Origin: Paraglaciecola sp.
GTDB taxonomy: Bacteria; Pseudomonadota; Gammaproteobacteria; Enterobacterales; Alteromonadaceae
Assembly (NCBI GenBank): GCA_009993955.1
Contig: JAACSL010000035.1
Coordinates: 1 to 33,504 of the forward strand
Length of the DNA stretch: 33,504 nucleotides
Direction: 5' to 3'
The notes under the pieces were generated by a model, which made no database searches, was not told where the DNA came from, and saw only the letters and a program-made list of their open reading frames with translations. The translations under genes and the position numbers were made by a program. Below, piece by piece: positions 1 to 8,352 of the stretch (positions are counted from its first letter, which is position 1; each line of letters opens with the position of its first letter).

Positions 1-14
1 CTGCCCTTAAGCGA

Positions 15-75
15 GGAGGCGCATTATAGACATCCCAAATACACTTGCAAGCCCTAAATACATTTTTTAATTCAA
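15..75 (-). promoter_or_regulatory. rRNA/tRNA-type promoter reading leftward out of the window
   Basis: On the minus strand a perfect -10 TATAAT (28 to 23) lies 16 nt from a -35-like TTGCAA (50 to 45). It is followed by the GC-rich discriminator GCGCCTCC. The 16-nt spacer, the TATAATGCGCC core and the A/T-rich stretch just upstream (about 51-75, UP-element-like) are the pattern of rrn P1 and strong tRNA promoters. The transcribed gene lies left of position 1 and cannot be seen, so its identity as rRNA or tRNA is inference. Confidence 0.6.
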
Positions 76-246
76 CTGCTGATTTTTTGGGCTAAACAGG
101 GTTTTGTGGAGATTTACGGGACTATTCCATTACTGGGTGGAAAATTATTGCGGCAATAGTTTAATTTGAAGGTTACTCTATAAACAAGTGTCTGGAAGAC
201 GCTTGGTTTTCACATAATAAATAAAACTTACTGGGTATTTTGAGAT

Positions 247-705
247 ATGAATTCATTAATAGTTAAAAATCTATTGGCAACCTTAGTACTAGCCGTTGTC
301 CTTTATCTTCTTCTGCAATTTTTAGAGATGAACGTATCGGGTGCACTTGCCGCAGCCATTGGTGTCGTCTTGGGTGGTTTACTGACAACCTTATTAGCTT
401 TTAGTCCTGCTGCAAACGGACAGGCGTCTGTTGCTGATTCCGGCGAGCCAAGCACTTTGTATGTCGGCAACTTACCATACAAGGCAAATGAGCAAGCCGT
501 GCAAGACCATTTTGAAGGTCAAGGTAGTGTGAAGTCTGTGAGATTAATGAAGGATCGTCGCACTGGAAAACGCAAGGGCTATGGGTTTGTTGAAATGGAT
601 GCAAAAGGGGCACAAAAAGCGATTAAAAACTTGAATGATTCTGTGTTTATGGAACGAACTTTAAAAGTACGTTTGGCCAAAGACAAAGTAGAAGATGACG
701 AGTAA
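247..705 (+). CDS. Membrane-anchored RRM RNA-binding protein
   Basis: A 152-residue protein with two parts. Residues about 5-25 and 31-53 are hydrophobic and look like two membrane helices with a short turn. Residues about 70-148 form one RNA recognition motif, with RNP2 LYVGNL at 71-76 and RNP1 GYGFVEM at 111-117, both with the aromatic residues that stack on RNA bases. The tail is acidic. This should be a single-stranded RNA binder tethered to the inner membrane with the RRM in the cytoplasm; its target is unknown. It is alone on its strand and ends at a bidirectional terminator. No strong ribosome-binding site is visible before the ATG. Confidence 0.88.
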   Translation: MNSLIVKNLLATLVLAVVLYLLLQFLEMNVSGALAAAIGVVLGGLLTTLLAFSPAANGQASVADSGEPSTLYVGNLPYKANEQAVQDHFEGQGSVKSVRLMKDRRTGKRKGYGFVEMDAKGAQKAIKNLNDSVFMERTLKVRLAKDKVEDDE

Positions 706-730
706 CCCGCAAAGTACTAAAAACACCCAA

Positions 731-760
731 AAAAAACGCCTGATGAACAGGCGTTTTTTT
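731..760. terminator. Bidirectional intrinsic terminator
   Basis: Stem CGCCTG (737-742) pairs with CAGGCG (748-753) around a 5-nt loop. An A-run before it and a T-run after it let it end transcription in both directions between the convergent RRM and DUF5610-like genes. Confidence 0.9.
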
Positions 761-770
761 ATCTATCCCT

Positions 771-2186
771 TTAAGGTTTGAGGCTCAGCGGTAAATTGTC
801 TAACAGTTTTTGATTAAAGCTATGAAATCGATTGATCGCGTGGATCAAATCAGGTGTGTGTACTTCTCCCATGCGATTGATCAATTCGTTCACTAAATTT
901 TCATAGTCTTTGCCATCTTGTAACTTTAAACGAGCCTCTTCAACGACATTTAACATCTTATCAAGGTAATGCGAAATGGGTTTCACAGCCTTATCGGGGG
1001 CATTCAAACCAGCACCTTTGTCATAGTGTGACACCGATTCGTAGGTTTTAATTACCTGAATATTTTCAACTTTAGTCAGTTGCAGAGCAAAACTGGCGAG
1101 TTCTTGGTCATCAAAACCCAACTTAAGTGCTTGTTGGTATGCCGTTTCAATATCACCTTTAAAAAATTCGTCTGCCAAACTATTGATATCGCTGACAAGA
1201 CTACCAATTGATGTAAGTTCAGCTTCACTGAGTTGCCCAGTTAGTGTGAAACTGAGCTTGCTCTCATTAAAACTGACACTTTTCTGTTCCAGCATCTTTT
1301 GCGTGTTTTCTACCGGACTATCAACCTTTGTGAGTTCAGCTTCGCCCTCACCACTTAGCGTAGGCACAGTACTAGTTTCTCCCGCAGCCTGAACGTCTTG
1401 ACCCTGTTTGGAAGCTAAAGCTGGTTCATCGGGATTGACGTTGTTTGGCTGCCGAGTTTCTGCATTCTGTTTGTTGGGATCTAGCACAAGTTCTGCCTGC
1501 TGCAGGGCGATTTGTCGTAAGTCTGAGAACGACAGGCTAACTTCATCACCTTCTTTAGTTCTTATCACCAATTGGCCTGACTGCTGTTGCGAGACTGCTA
1601 CTTGTAATGTGCTAGCTATCGCTATGCTTTCAGTATTTGATGACTTAGTTTCTGCTGGGAAAATATCTTGACGCAACTTCTCAATACCATCTTGTATGAG
1701 TTGCTTACTTTGACTAATGCCTTCTCGTATTTCGTCATTCATAAACCCCGCCAGATCTTTCTCGGCAAGTTTTATTCCTTTCAAAACGCCTGAGGTCGCT
1801 TGATCAAAAAGTTGATTAAGGCGCTCAGTATCAGCGCCATTATTTTTTGCACTCTTGATTGCACCACCAACAAATTTCAGCACATTTTTTGCGACTTCTT
1901 CAAAATCAAATAAAGGTTTGCTTGGCTTAGTTTTTTCAGCCGTATTTAAACTTGGCTTTCTACCATCAATTTCGACACTGGCATTTAGCGTATTGGCAAA
2001 TACTTTTGCGCCGAAGCTGATACTAGAACTGAATTTGTCCGTTTGTTGGATATTTTGTTTTTCTTGCAAGCGCACTGCTTGCTCCAGCCCTGCATCACGC
2101 AACTGGTTTTGCAGACTATTGTCTTTGCCTAAGTGCAAAGGTTTGTCGCCCAAAAACGCTTTTAGTTGATTAATATTCATTGTCAT
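771..2186 (-). CDS. DUF5610-like protein of unknown function
   Basis: A 471-residue soluble protein with no signal peptide or membrane segment. It is rich in Gln, Ser, Lys, Glu and Asn and probably mostly helical. Residues about 80-170 contain a pattern of paired helices (an LFDFEEVAKNVLKFV stretch, later a KGIKLAEKDLAGFMN stretch) that resembles what I remember of DUF5610. The middle (about 230-300) is low complexity and probably a flexible linker; the C-terminal 100 residues are helical again. The start is supported by GAGG a few bases upstream; the second ATG two codons later is equally possible. It is divergent from trmA. No function can be assigned. Confidence 0.7.
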   Translation of the reverse strand: MTMNINQLKAFLGDKPLHLGKDNSLQNQLRDAGLEQAVRLQEKQNIQQTDKFSSSISFGAKVFANTLNASVEIDGRKPSLNTAEKTKPSKPLFDFEEVAKNVLKFVGGAIKSAKNNGADTERLNQLFDQATSGVLKGIKLAEKDLAGFMNDEIREGISQSKQLIQDGIEKLRQDIFPAETKSSNTESIAIASTLQVAVSQQQSGQLVIRTKEGDEVSLSFSDLRQIALQQAELVLDPNKQNAETRQPNNVNPDEPALASKQGQDVQAAGETSTVPTLSGEGEAELTKVDSPVENTQKMLEQKSVSFNESKLSFTLTGQLSEAELTSIGSLVSDINSLADEFFKGDIETAYQQALKLGFDDQELASFALQLTKVENIQVIKTYESVSHYDKGAGLNAPDKAVKPISHYLDKMLNVVEEARLKLQDGKDYENLVNELINRMGEVHTPDLIHAINRFHSFNQKLLDNLPLSLKP

Positions 2187-2331
2187 TACCTCACTACCCT
2201 CATTAGTAGCTATCGGCGTTTACTTGCTAATATTTAGCGACTGCTTAATAAAAGCACAAATCAGTGCCCTTGCAGTATTCACTAAAAACCGATACTTTGC
2301 GCGCCGCTATTTTTAACGATGAGAGTAAACA

Positions 2332-3432
2332 ATGGGTCAGACTGACATGAGTGCGGACAATTATCAGACACAATTGCATGAAAAGGTCGCTTTTGTTGAA
2401 GACCGCTTTAGTCAGTTTGCTATGCCGCAACTCCAAGTCTTTAGTTCTGCCCCCCTTCATTACCGAATGCGTGCGGAATTCAGAGTCTGGCATGACGGCG
2501 ATGACCTCTATCACATCATGTTTGACCCGCAAACTAAACAAAAATACCGCGTTGACCACTTCCCAGCCGCAAGTGAACTTATTAATAACGTCATGAACGA
2601 TCTGCTCAAACGCCTCAGAGTAAGTGAGGTTGCAAGACGTAAACTGTTTCAAATAGATTATTTAAGCAGCCTGAGCAACCAAATCATTGTGTCATTGATT
2701 TATCACAAAACTCTAGATGAACAGTGGGTTACAACGCTGCAAGGCATATTGTGGGAATTACGTCAAAACTACAATATTGACATTATTGGCCGAGCTAAAG
2801 GTCAGAAAATTCTGCTCGAAAAAGATTTTTTGATTGAAAGTTTGTCAATCAAAAACAGGCCATTTTCCTTCAAGCATACTGAAAATAGTTTTACCCAGCC
2901 GAATGCAGGGGTGAATATTAAAATGATTGAATGGGCTTTGGATGTGACTAAAAATTGTCACGGGGATCTGCTCGAACTGTATTGCGGTCTTGGCAACTTT
3001 ACCTTGCCATTAGCGAGTAATTTCAATCGGGTGCTTGCAACAGAGATTGCTAAATCGTCAGTGGCGGCCGCCCAATACAATATTGAAATAAACGGCATTG
3101 ATAATGTAAAAGTAGTACGGATGTCGAGCGAGGAATTTGTTGAAGCGCAACAAGGCGTGCGAGAATTTCGGCGATTAGAAGGCATTGAGTTAAGCGACTA
3201 TGATTGTCAGACGATTCTTGTCGACCCACCTCGTTCCGGACTGGATGATGCAACTTTAGAACAAGTGAAAAACTATCAAAACATCGTGTACATCTCATGT
3301 AATCCCGATACATTGGCAGATAACTTAAGCGGTTTGCTCGACACTCACTATGTTAAGTGTTTTGCCCTTTTTGACCAATTCCCCTATACACATCATGCAG
3401 AGTGCGGCGTATATCTCGAAAAAATTAATTAA
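2332..3432 (+). CDS. trmA: tRNA (uracil-5-)-methyltransferase TrmA
   Basis: Makes ribothymidine (m5U54) in the T-loop of tRNAs using S-adenosylmethionine. The length is 366 residues, the same as the E. coli enzyme. The SAM-binding loop [15 protein letters not shown] is at 214-228, the DPPRSGL motif at 298-304, the nucleophilic Cys is C323 in ISCNPDT, and the general-base Glu is E357 in HHAECGV near the C-terminus. It lacks the extra Fe-S TRAM region of RlmD-type paralogues, which supports TrmA. The last 8 bases overlap the 3' end of convergent fabR. The trmA-fabR neighbourhood also occurs in E. coli. Confidence 0.97.
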   Translation: MGQTDMSADNYQTQLHEKVAFVEDRFSQFAMPQLQVFSSAPLHYRMRAEFRVWHDGDDLYHIMFDPQTKQKYRVDHFPAASELINNVMNDLLKRLRVSEVARRKLFQIDYLSSLSNQIIVSLIYHKTLDEQWVTTLQGILWELRQNYNIDIIGRAKGQKILLEKDFLIESLSIKNRPFSFKHTENSFTQPNAGVNIKMIEWALDVTKNCHGDLLELYCGLGNFTLPLASNFNRVLATEIAKSSVAAAQYNIEINGIDNVKVVRMSSEEFVEAQQGVREFRRLEGIELSDYDCQTILVDPPRSGLDDATLEQVKNYQNIVYISCNPDTLADNLSGLLDTHYVKCFALFDQFPYTHHAECGVYLEKIN

Positions 3433-4024
3433 CGGCAGCTTTTATAGCGCCGTTTGCAATAAAACGAAGTTGTAATTTCAGTCTCTCCGCTAAGTTTTTC
3501 TTCAACTCAGGGCTAGCATCCAATGCCTCTGCGCCGGTACTAAAAACTAATTTCACCATGGCCTCAGCCTGTAAGTTGGCAATAAATAAAGGTAAACCGG
3601 TGGTTGACTTGGTGTAGTCGGTGAGTTCTACATTAAAATGTTGAATTTCTCTCAATACCGCGGCACGAAATGCCAAAGAAGTGCCCGTGTGTTCGCGTAA
3701 AAGCAGGCGAAACACATTACTGTTTTCACTAATGAATTCCATGAACGTATCCACTGATGTGCTGATCACACCTCCGCCTGATGCAATACGCAAACGCGCC
3801 TGGCGCATCAGTTGACGAAGCGCTAAACCAGCTTCATCAACTAAGGTCAACCCAAGTTCATCGATATCTTTGAAATGTCGATAGAAGGAAGTTGGTGCAA
3901 TACCCGCTACTCTGGCAACTTCTCTAAGACTCACGCTAGAAAGACTACGTTGTTCGTCCAACAGAGAAAAAGCTGCATCAATAATGCTGCGGCGTGTACG
4001 AAGTTTTTGCAGTTGTCGATTCAA
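3425..4024 (-). CDS. fabR: TetR-family repressor FabR of unsaturated fatty acid synthesis
   Basis: A 199-residue TetR-type regulator. The N-terminal helix-turn-helix (about 27-47, [20 protein letters not shown]) and the following [20 protein letters not shown] segment are closely similar to E. coli FabR, which senses the saturated/unsaturated acyl balance and represses unsaturated fatty acid genes. The start must be TTG at 4024-4022: two codons upstream in frame there is a TAA, only an ATT lies between, and the next Met is far inside the conserved domain. Divergent to a fatty-acid desaturase with a FabR-like palindrome in front of it. The 3' end overlaps trmA by 8 bases. Confidence 0.95.
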   Translation of the reverse strand: MNRQLQKLRTRRSIIDAAFSLLDEQRSLSSVSLREVARVAGIAPTSFYRHFKDIDELGLTLVDEAGLALRQLMRQARLRIASGGGVISTSVDTFMEFISENSNVFRLLLREHTGTSLAFRAAVLREIQHFNVELTDYTKSTTGLPLFIANLQAEAMVKLVFSTGAEALDASPELKKNLAERLKLQLRFIANGAIKAAVN

Positions 4025-4114
4025 AATTTACACTTGTTAATCCATCTACCATCAGTTTATCCCGATAATAGCTTGTTACCCAAGCTTCTATATGGCTTTT
4101 ATACAAGATTATTC

Positions 4115-4143
4115 TTGCCAAAAATCTAAGCCAAGGCTAAATT
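4115..4143 (+). promoter_or_regulatory. Sigma-70 promoter of the desaturase gene
   Basis: A -35 TTGCCA (4115-4120) is separated by exactly 17 nt from a -10 TAAATT (4138-4143). The predicted transcription start near 4150 falls inside the FabR-type palindrome that begins at the next base. Confidence 0.65.
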
Positions 4144-4161
4144 AGCTTACAGTTGTAAGCT
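4144..4161. promoter_or_regulatory. FabR-type operator
   Basis: AGCTTACAGTTGTAAGCT is a perfect inverted repeat with 8-bp arms and a 2-bp centre. The TACA-NN-TGTA core is the core I remember for FabR sites at fabA/fabB of Enterobacteria. It sits between the -10 box and the desaturase start codon (4176), where a bound repressor would block initiation. It is 120 bp from the fabR start. Confidence 0.8.
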
Positions 4162-4175
4162 GAAATTAAAAAGTA

Positions 4176-5306
4176 ATGAAAAAACCCCGCCTATTATTGT
4201 TAAACATTGCCGTATTTGTCATCACAGGATTAATTGCCATTTTATTGGTGCCCATTGAAGCTTATTTGCACGGCTTTGATTGGTTTGAAATTGCAACTTG
4301 TATCACATTGGTTTATTTCTCAGGCATGTGTATCACTGCCGGTTATCATCGACTGTGGTCTCATAAAGCTTATGAAGCCAATGGTATCGTCAGAATTATT
4401 CTAGCTATTGGTGGTGCAATGACGTTGCAAAACAGCATATTGCACTGGGCCTCTGACCACCGCGTGCACCACAAGCACGTCGACCAAAATGATATTGATC
4501 CTTATTCGGCTGGCAAAGGATTTTGGTTTTCTCATATTGGTTGGATGTTGCGCGAATACCAAGCACACCGTTACAGTGATTACAGCAATTGCAGGGACTT
4601 ACAAAAAGACCCCATCGTAATGTGGCAACATAAACATTATATCAGCATCATGTTGGCAGCGAATTTTGGCATACCCTCGATACTTGGCTGGCTAAACGGT
4701 GATATCTGGGGCATGTTGCTTTTAGCGGGTGTATTTCGCTTAGTCGTGGTGCACCATCTAACATTTTTCATAAACTCATTAGCCCATATTTGGGGACGTC
4801 AGCCATACACTGATAAAAACTCAGCAAGAGACAACGACATTCTCGCCTTTTTTACGTTTGGCGAGGGTTATCACAACTTTCATCACATCTTTGAATATGA
4901 TTATCGAAACGGTATCAAATGGTGGCAATTCGACCCAACAAAGTGGTTAATCAGCGGCCTGTATTATGTTGGCTTAACCAAGAACCTCCGACGCTGCCCT
5001 GAAGAACGTATAGAAAAAGCGAGGATTGGCATGCAATTGCAGCGCTCAACCTTGAGGGTTGCCTCTTTGTCTAACGCCGAAGAAATATTACAAAAGTTAC
5101 ACGCTGAATATGAATTGCTTATACAGCGTATGACCGATTACTACGCGACGAAAAAACATTTGATGGAAATGAGAAAACAGGACTTTAAACGCAGTTATGA
5201 CAAACTTGAACTCCATCATCGTTACAAGGAGTTAAAGCTGGGCTTAGCTTTGCAACGCGAGAAGTGGTTGCAGATCAATCAAATGCTATACAGTGCGGCA
5301 CATTAG
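4176..5306 (+). CDS. Membrane fatty-acid (acyl-CoA delta-9 type) desaturase
   Basis: An integral-membrane di-iron desaturase that inserts a cis double bond into saturated acyl chains with oxygen. The histidine boxes are HRLWSH (58-63), HRVHH (95-99) and HNFHH (233-237); an extra His in the NSLAHIWG motif (H204) is also typical of the stearoyl-CoA desaturase family. Hydrophobic helices are at about 5-27, 36-55, 70-88, 157-180 and 185-200. After the desaturase core, about 100 residues (275-376) form a charged helical tail. The ribosome-binding site is weak. The palindromic operator and divergent fabR point to repression by FabR, making this an aerobic route to unsaturated lipids beside the anaerobic FabA/FabB pathway. 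Physiological acyl donor (CoA or lipid) not certain. Confidence 0.95.
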   Translation: MKKPRLLLLNIAVFVITGLIAILLVPIEAYLHGFDWFEIATCITLVYFSGMCITAGYHRLWSHKAYEANGIVRIILAIGGAMTLQNSILHWASDHRVHHKHVDQNDIDPYSAGKGFWFSHIGWMLREYQAHRYSDYSNCRDLQKDPIVMWQHKHYISIMLAANFGIPSILGWLNGDIWGMLLLAGVFRLVVVHHLTFFINSLAHIWGRQPYTDKNSARDNDILAFFTFGEGYHNFHHIFEYDYRNGIKWWQFDPTKWLISGLYYVGLTKNLRRCPEERIEKARIGMQLQRSTLRVASLSNAEEILQKLHAEYELLIQRMTDYYATKKHLMEMRKQDFKRSYDKLELHHRYKELKLGLALQREKWLQINQMLYSAAH

Positions 5307-5314
5307 ACACAAAT

Positions 5315-5342
5315 AAAAAAGCTGCCTTTAGGCAGCTTTTTT
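5315..5342. terminator. Bidirectional intrinsic terminator
   Basis: Stem GCTGCC (5321-5326) pairs with GGCAGC (5331-5336) around a TTTA loop, flanked by an A6 and a T-run. It lies between the desaturase and the convergent small exported protein gene. Confidence 0.92.
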
Positions 5343-5364
5343 ATTTTAGTAGGGGTTTGATATC

Positions 5365-5676
5365 TTAGTTTAAGGCAGCAACCAACAATTCAGAATCTTC
5401 TTCACGTTGCTTTTGCGCAATTACTTTAATTAACATTTTATGTGGAAAAAATTGCGTTGTCGCTAAAACGTTAGGGGCTTGTTGCTCCATTTTAAGCGAC
5501 ATTTGCTGCTCCATAGCCTTAAAGCTATCGCTTGCATCGATAATAGAGGCTGTACATTGACTATTTACTTGGTAATTTTCCAAGTCTACGCATTTAAACA
5601 AATTGACTTGTTTAGTCTCTGCCTGAACACCAACGGCAAACAGGGATAATGCGGTGATTAAGATAAAATTGCGCAT
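5365..5676 (-). CDS. Small exported protein of unknown function
   Basis: A 103-residue protein with a signal peptide (hydrophobic residues 4-16, predicted cleavage after VQA). The mature part has two cysteines (in FKCVD and SQCTA) that could form a disulfide, a Met/Gln-rich helix around the KMEQQ repeat, and a C-terminal KVIAQKQREED helix. The reading frame extends to a TTG at 5682, but ATG at 5676 is preferred because GAGGAG lies 8 nt before it. A strong promoter with a Pho-box-like element lies about 70 nt upstream. I do not recognise a family. Confidence 0.75.
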   Translation of the reverse strand: MRNFILITALSLFAVGVQAETKQVNLFKCVDLENYQVNSQCTASIIDASDSFKAMEQQMSLKMEQQAPNVLATTQFFPHKMLIKVIAQKQREEDSELLVAALN

Positions 5677-5746
5677 GTTCAACTACTCCTCAACGCTACA
5701 ATGTTGACAAAGTAACATTAATTAGCCAAACAACACAAGTTTTTGA

Positions 5747-5775
5747 ATCATATTTTTATGACAGTAATATGACAA
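5747..5775 (-). promoter_or_regulatory. Promoter with Pho-box-like direct repeat
   Basis: On the minus strand TTGTCA (5775-5770) and TATGAT (5752-5747) are 17 nt apart, a good sigma-70 promoter for the small exported protein. The same bases contain TTGTCATATTACTGTCAT (5775-5758), two TGTCAT units with an 11-bp period, close to the PhoB consensus. The -10 box lies only 5 nt after the second repeat, closer than in classical PhoB promoters, so phosphate control is possible but unproven. Confidence 0.5.
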
Positions 5776-5909
5776 TTTGAAATATTTTGCACTTTTTAAC
5801 GAATTATTTTTAACCCTTAAACATAAATACCGGTTTTACCTGCTCTCATCAGCCCCTAAGGCTCCTACTTTTTCACCTTTTTAACCGAGCTATTTATTTA
5901 CTATCACCA

Positions 5910-8147
5910 CTATGCGCTCGCTTGATGTTCAATCAAGAACGCCAGCAACTGTTCAAATGGCATAGGTTTGGCGAACAAATAGCCTTGGGCTTCGTCACAA
6001 CCCAGTTTTAACATGTAGCTGGCTTGCTCTCGTTTTTCCACGCCTTCAGCAATGGTGATAAGTCCGAGTTTATTACCCAGGGTGACGATTGTTTCAGCGA
6101 TAAACGCTGACTTTCCTGGGGTTATCTCGTTGACAAATGAACGGTCGACTTTTAAGCGATCTAAAGGTAGTTGCTGCAAGTAGCTCATGGATGAGAAGCC
6201 TGTACCAAAATCATCGATGGCCACTTTCACCCCAAACTCTTTGAGTTCATGTAGGGCTTGCACAACAATCTGTGGTTCGTCCATGACAATACTTTCAGTA
6301 ATTTCTAGCTCAATTTTCTCTGGCAAAATACCGTTACTTAAAATGACATTTTTGACCGTATCAATAAATGCAGGATCACGAAATTGCGGCATCGAAATAT
6401 TAACGGCCATGCGCAGTTGGTCAAAGCCATGAGTCGCCAAAACACTGAGTTGCTGGCAAGATTCTTCCAGCACCCACGCCCCAATATCAATAATAAGCCC
6501 CGAGTATTCAGCCAAAGGAATGAAAACCTCCGGTGAAATAAAACCACCATTACTGCTCGGCCAGCGAAGTAAGGCTTCCATGCCAACCACTTGTTCTGTC
6601 ACTAAATCAACTTGGGGTTGGTACCACAATTGTAATTTACGGGCAGCAAAATCACTCGACAACTGCCTGATCATGTCCAAGCGCCAAGTAGTTTGCTCTT
6701 CCATCTCTGGTTCGTAATATTCAAAGTTGGTATTTGAATTTTTCTTCGCTTTGTTTAGGGCAATATTGGATTGCTTGAGAATATTGATCCCAGTCTGGAC
6801 TTTATTTGCTATACGCACCAAACCAAAAGACGCACCAAGAGGAAGGGTATGCTCTCCGGCTTTAAATGGACTGATAAATAACTCTTGCAATGTACCCGGA
6901 TTAACAAAAAATTCTGGACCAATCACACCGAATACATCGGATCCAATACGACCCAGTTTGACTTTTTCTTTTAAGGTGGATTCTAGTCTTTGTGCTACTG
7001 CAAGTAATACCGTGTTACCTACATCTTGCCCCAGACCATCATTAATATCAGCAAAATGGCTAATATCGATGAGCGCCACGACTTGCTCTTTGTGCTCAGT
7101 TTTACATGCTCCGACTTCATCCAACATGTTGATGAATTCGCTACGATTCGGCAACTTAGTCAGCCAATCTCGAAAAGCGGCGGTACGCAATTGATGGAAG
7201 AGATATACGTTTTCATAGCCAACCGACACACTCGATAAAAATACTTCTAATAATTGCCGATTAACCGTGCTTATTTCTTTACCTACTTGCAAGAAAACTG
7301 CAGCTTCATAACCTGAACTATTTAGATATAAAACTGAAAAATCGAATTCGAATATATGTTGTTTGAGTAACAAACAACGATTTACAAAACTGACTATTTT
7401 AGCGTTGTGAAGGCTTTCTAAGCGCTCGTTAATGTAGCTGGCAAACTCTCCCGCTGCACCGAGAATGTATACTCCATCGTCTTCTCGATCTAAGACAGAG
7501 CCTGCTCTCGCACACACTACACCACCTGCCTCTAAACCAAGTAAAGAACTGATTTGGGTGACCACACCCTCGCAGAAGTTTTTAACTGAGTGCTCTTCCA
7601 TCAGGTTAGCTGCAGAGATAATAATTTTCTGTAAACCAATCCGACTTTGATTAATGGACAAAATTTGTTGATAGGATCGTAAAGAGGCAATGATGGTTGT
7701 AACTAGCTTGCTACGCGTCAGTTCAGTTTTAGTTTTGTAATCGTTGATATCGTAGTCTTTGATGACTTGTTCTTCCGGCGCGTACCCTGGTTGGCCAGTT
7801 CGTAGAATGATACGAGGCTCTTCCAAGCCCAGCTCGGAGCGCATGATGCGAGCTACCCGCAAACCTGCGTCGTCAGTTTCCATCACCACATCAAGTAAGA
7901 TAATGGCAATACTCGATCCCATTTCGCTGATCATTTTAAGGGCTTCTTCGCCCGAGTATGCGTGGAAAAATTTCAAACCTTTGTCGTTAACCACTAAATC
8001 AGCTAAAGCTAGTCTGGTGACCGAATGAATTTCTTCATCATCGTCCACCACCAAAATATTCCAAAAGCCAGACGTCGTTTTTATCTCCGAGCCTTTTTCT
8101 TCAGACAGAAAAATCAGCTCATCATTATCGTAATTTAATGGGTTCAT
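5910..8147 (-). CDS. Response regulator REC-DUF3369-GGDEF(degenerate)-EAL, c-di-GMP phosphodiesterase
   Basis: A 745-residue cytoplasmic signalling protein. The REC domain (about 28-150) has the acidic pocket D35-D37 and phospho-acceptor D86 in IILLDVV. DUF3369 (about 165-320) follows. The GGDEF domain (about 325-480) keeps LTKLPNR and the DISHFADIND motif, but its signature is GSDVF (402-406) instead of GGDEF, so cyclase activity is unlikely. The EAL domain (about 490-740) has EAL at 524-526, N583, E615, D645-D646, K666, E701 and E704, the set expected of an active phosphodiesterase. The likely role is phosphorylation-gated hydrolysis of cyclic di-GMP. No histidine kinase is adjacent, so it is an orphan regulator. 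Confidence 0.95.
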   Translation of the reverse strand: MNPLNYDNDELIFLSEEKGSEIKTTSGFWNILVVDDDEEIHSVTRLALADLVVNDKGLKFFHAYSGEEALKMISEMGSSIAIILLDVVMETDDAGLRVARIMRSELGLEEPRIILRTGQPGYAPEEQVIKDYDINDYKTKTELTRSKLVTTIIASLRSYQQILSINQSRIGLQKIIISAANLMEEHSVKNFCEGVVTQISSLLGLEAGGVVCARAGSVLDREDDGVYILGAAGEFASYINERLESLHNAKIVSFVNRCLLLKQHIFEFDFSVLYLNSSGYEAAVFLQVGKEISTVNRQLLEVFLSSVSVGYENVYLFHQLRTAAFRDWLTKLPNRSEFINMLDEVGACKTEHKEQVVALIDISHFADINDGLGQDVGNTVLLAVAQRLESTLKEKVKLGRIGSDVFGVIGPEFFVNPGTLQELFISPFKAGEHTLPLGASFGLVRIANKVQTGINILKQSNIALNKAKKNSNTNFEYYEPEMEEQTTWRLDMIRQLSSDFAARKLQLWYQPQVDLVTEQVVGMEALLRWPSSNGGFISPEVFIPLAEYSGLIIDIGAWVLEESCQQLSVLATHGFDQLRMAVNISMPQFRDPAFIDTVKNVILSNGILPEKIELEITESIVMDEPQIVVQALHELKEFGVKVAIDDFGTGFSSMSYLQQLPLDRLKVDRSFVNEITPGKSAFIAETIVTLGNKLGLITIAEGVEKREQASYMLKLGCDEAQGYLFAKPMPFEQLLAFLIEHQASA

Positions 8148-8352
8148 TAAGGTACTAACAACTCCAACAAGGAAATGGTGTGGCTAAACTATCGGTACAT
8201 TAACCCAATTGGAACATAAGCAAAAGTAGCTAAACACAATGATGTCATTTTTTTGTTAAGACTTTTGCATATTTATCTTTGGGCTTTTCAATGCATAGAA
8301 AATCGCCATACTAGACAGAACAATGTGTGTTAATTCATCAACCTAGTAGCTC

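Noticed and set aside
1-60. Partial plus-strand coding sequence at the left edge
   Set aside because: One frame is open for 18 codons but shows no protein-like pattern, and the region is better explained as a leftward promoter.
771-2186. FliK-like hook-length protein
   Set aside because: The Gln/Ser-rich middle is suggestive, but no conserved FliK C-terminal motif or flagellar neighbours are seen.
7020-7200. Active diguanylate cyclase site in the response regulator
   Set aside because: The signature is GSDVF rather than GGDEF/GGEEF; only the EAL half looks catalytic.
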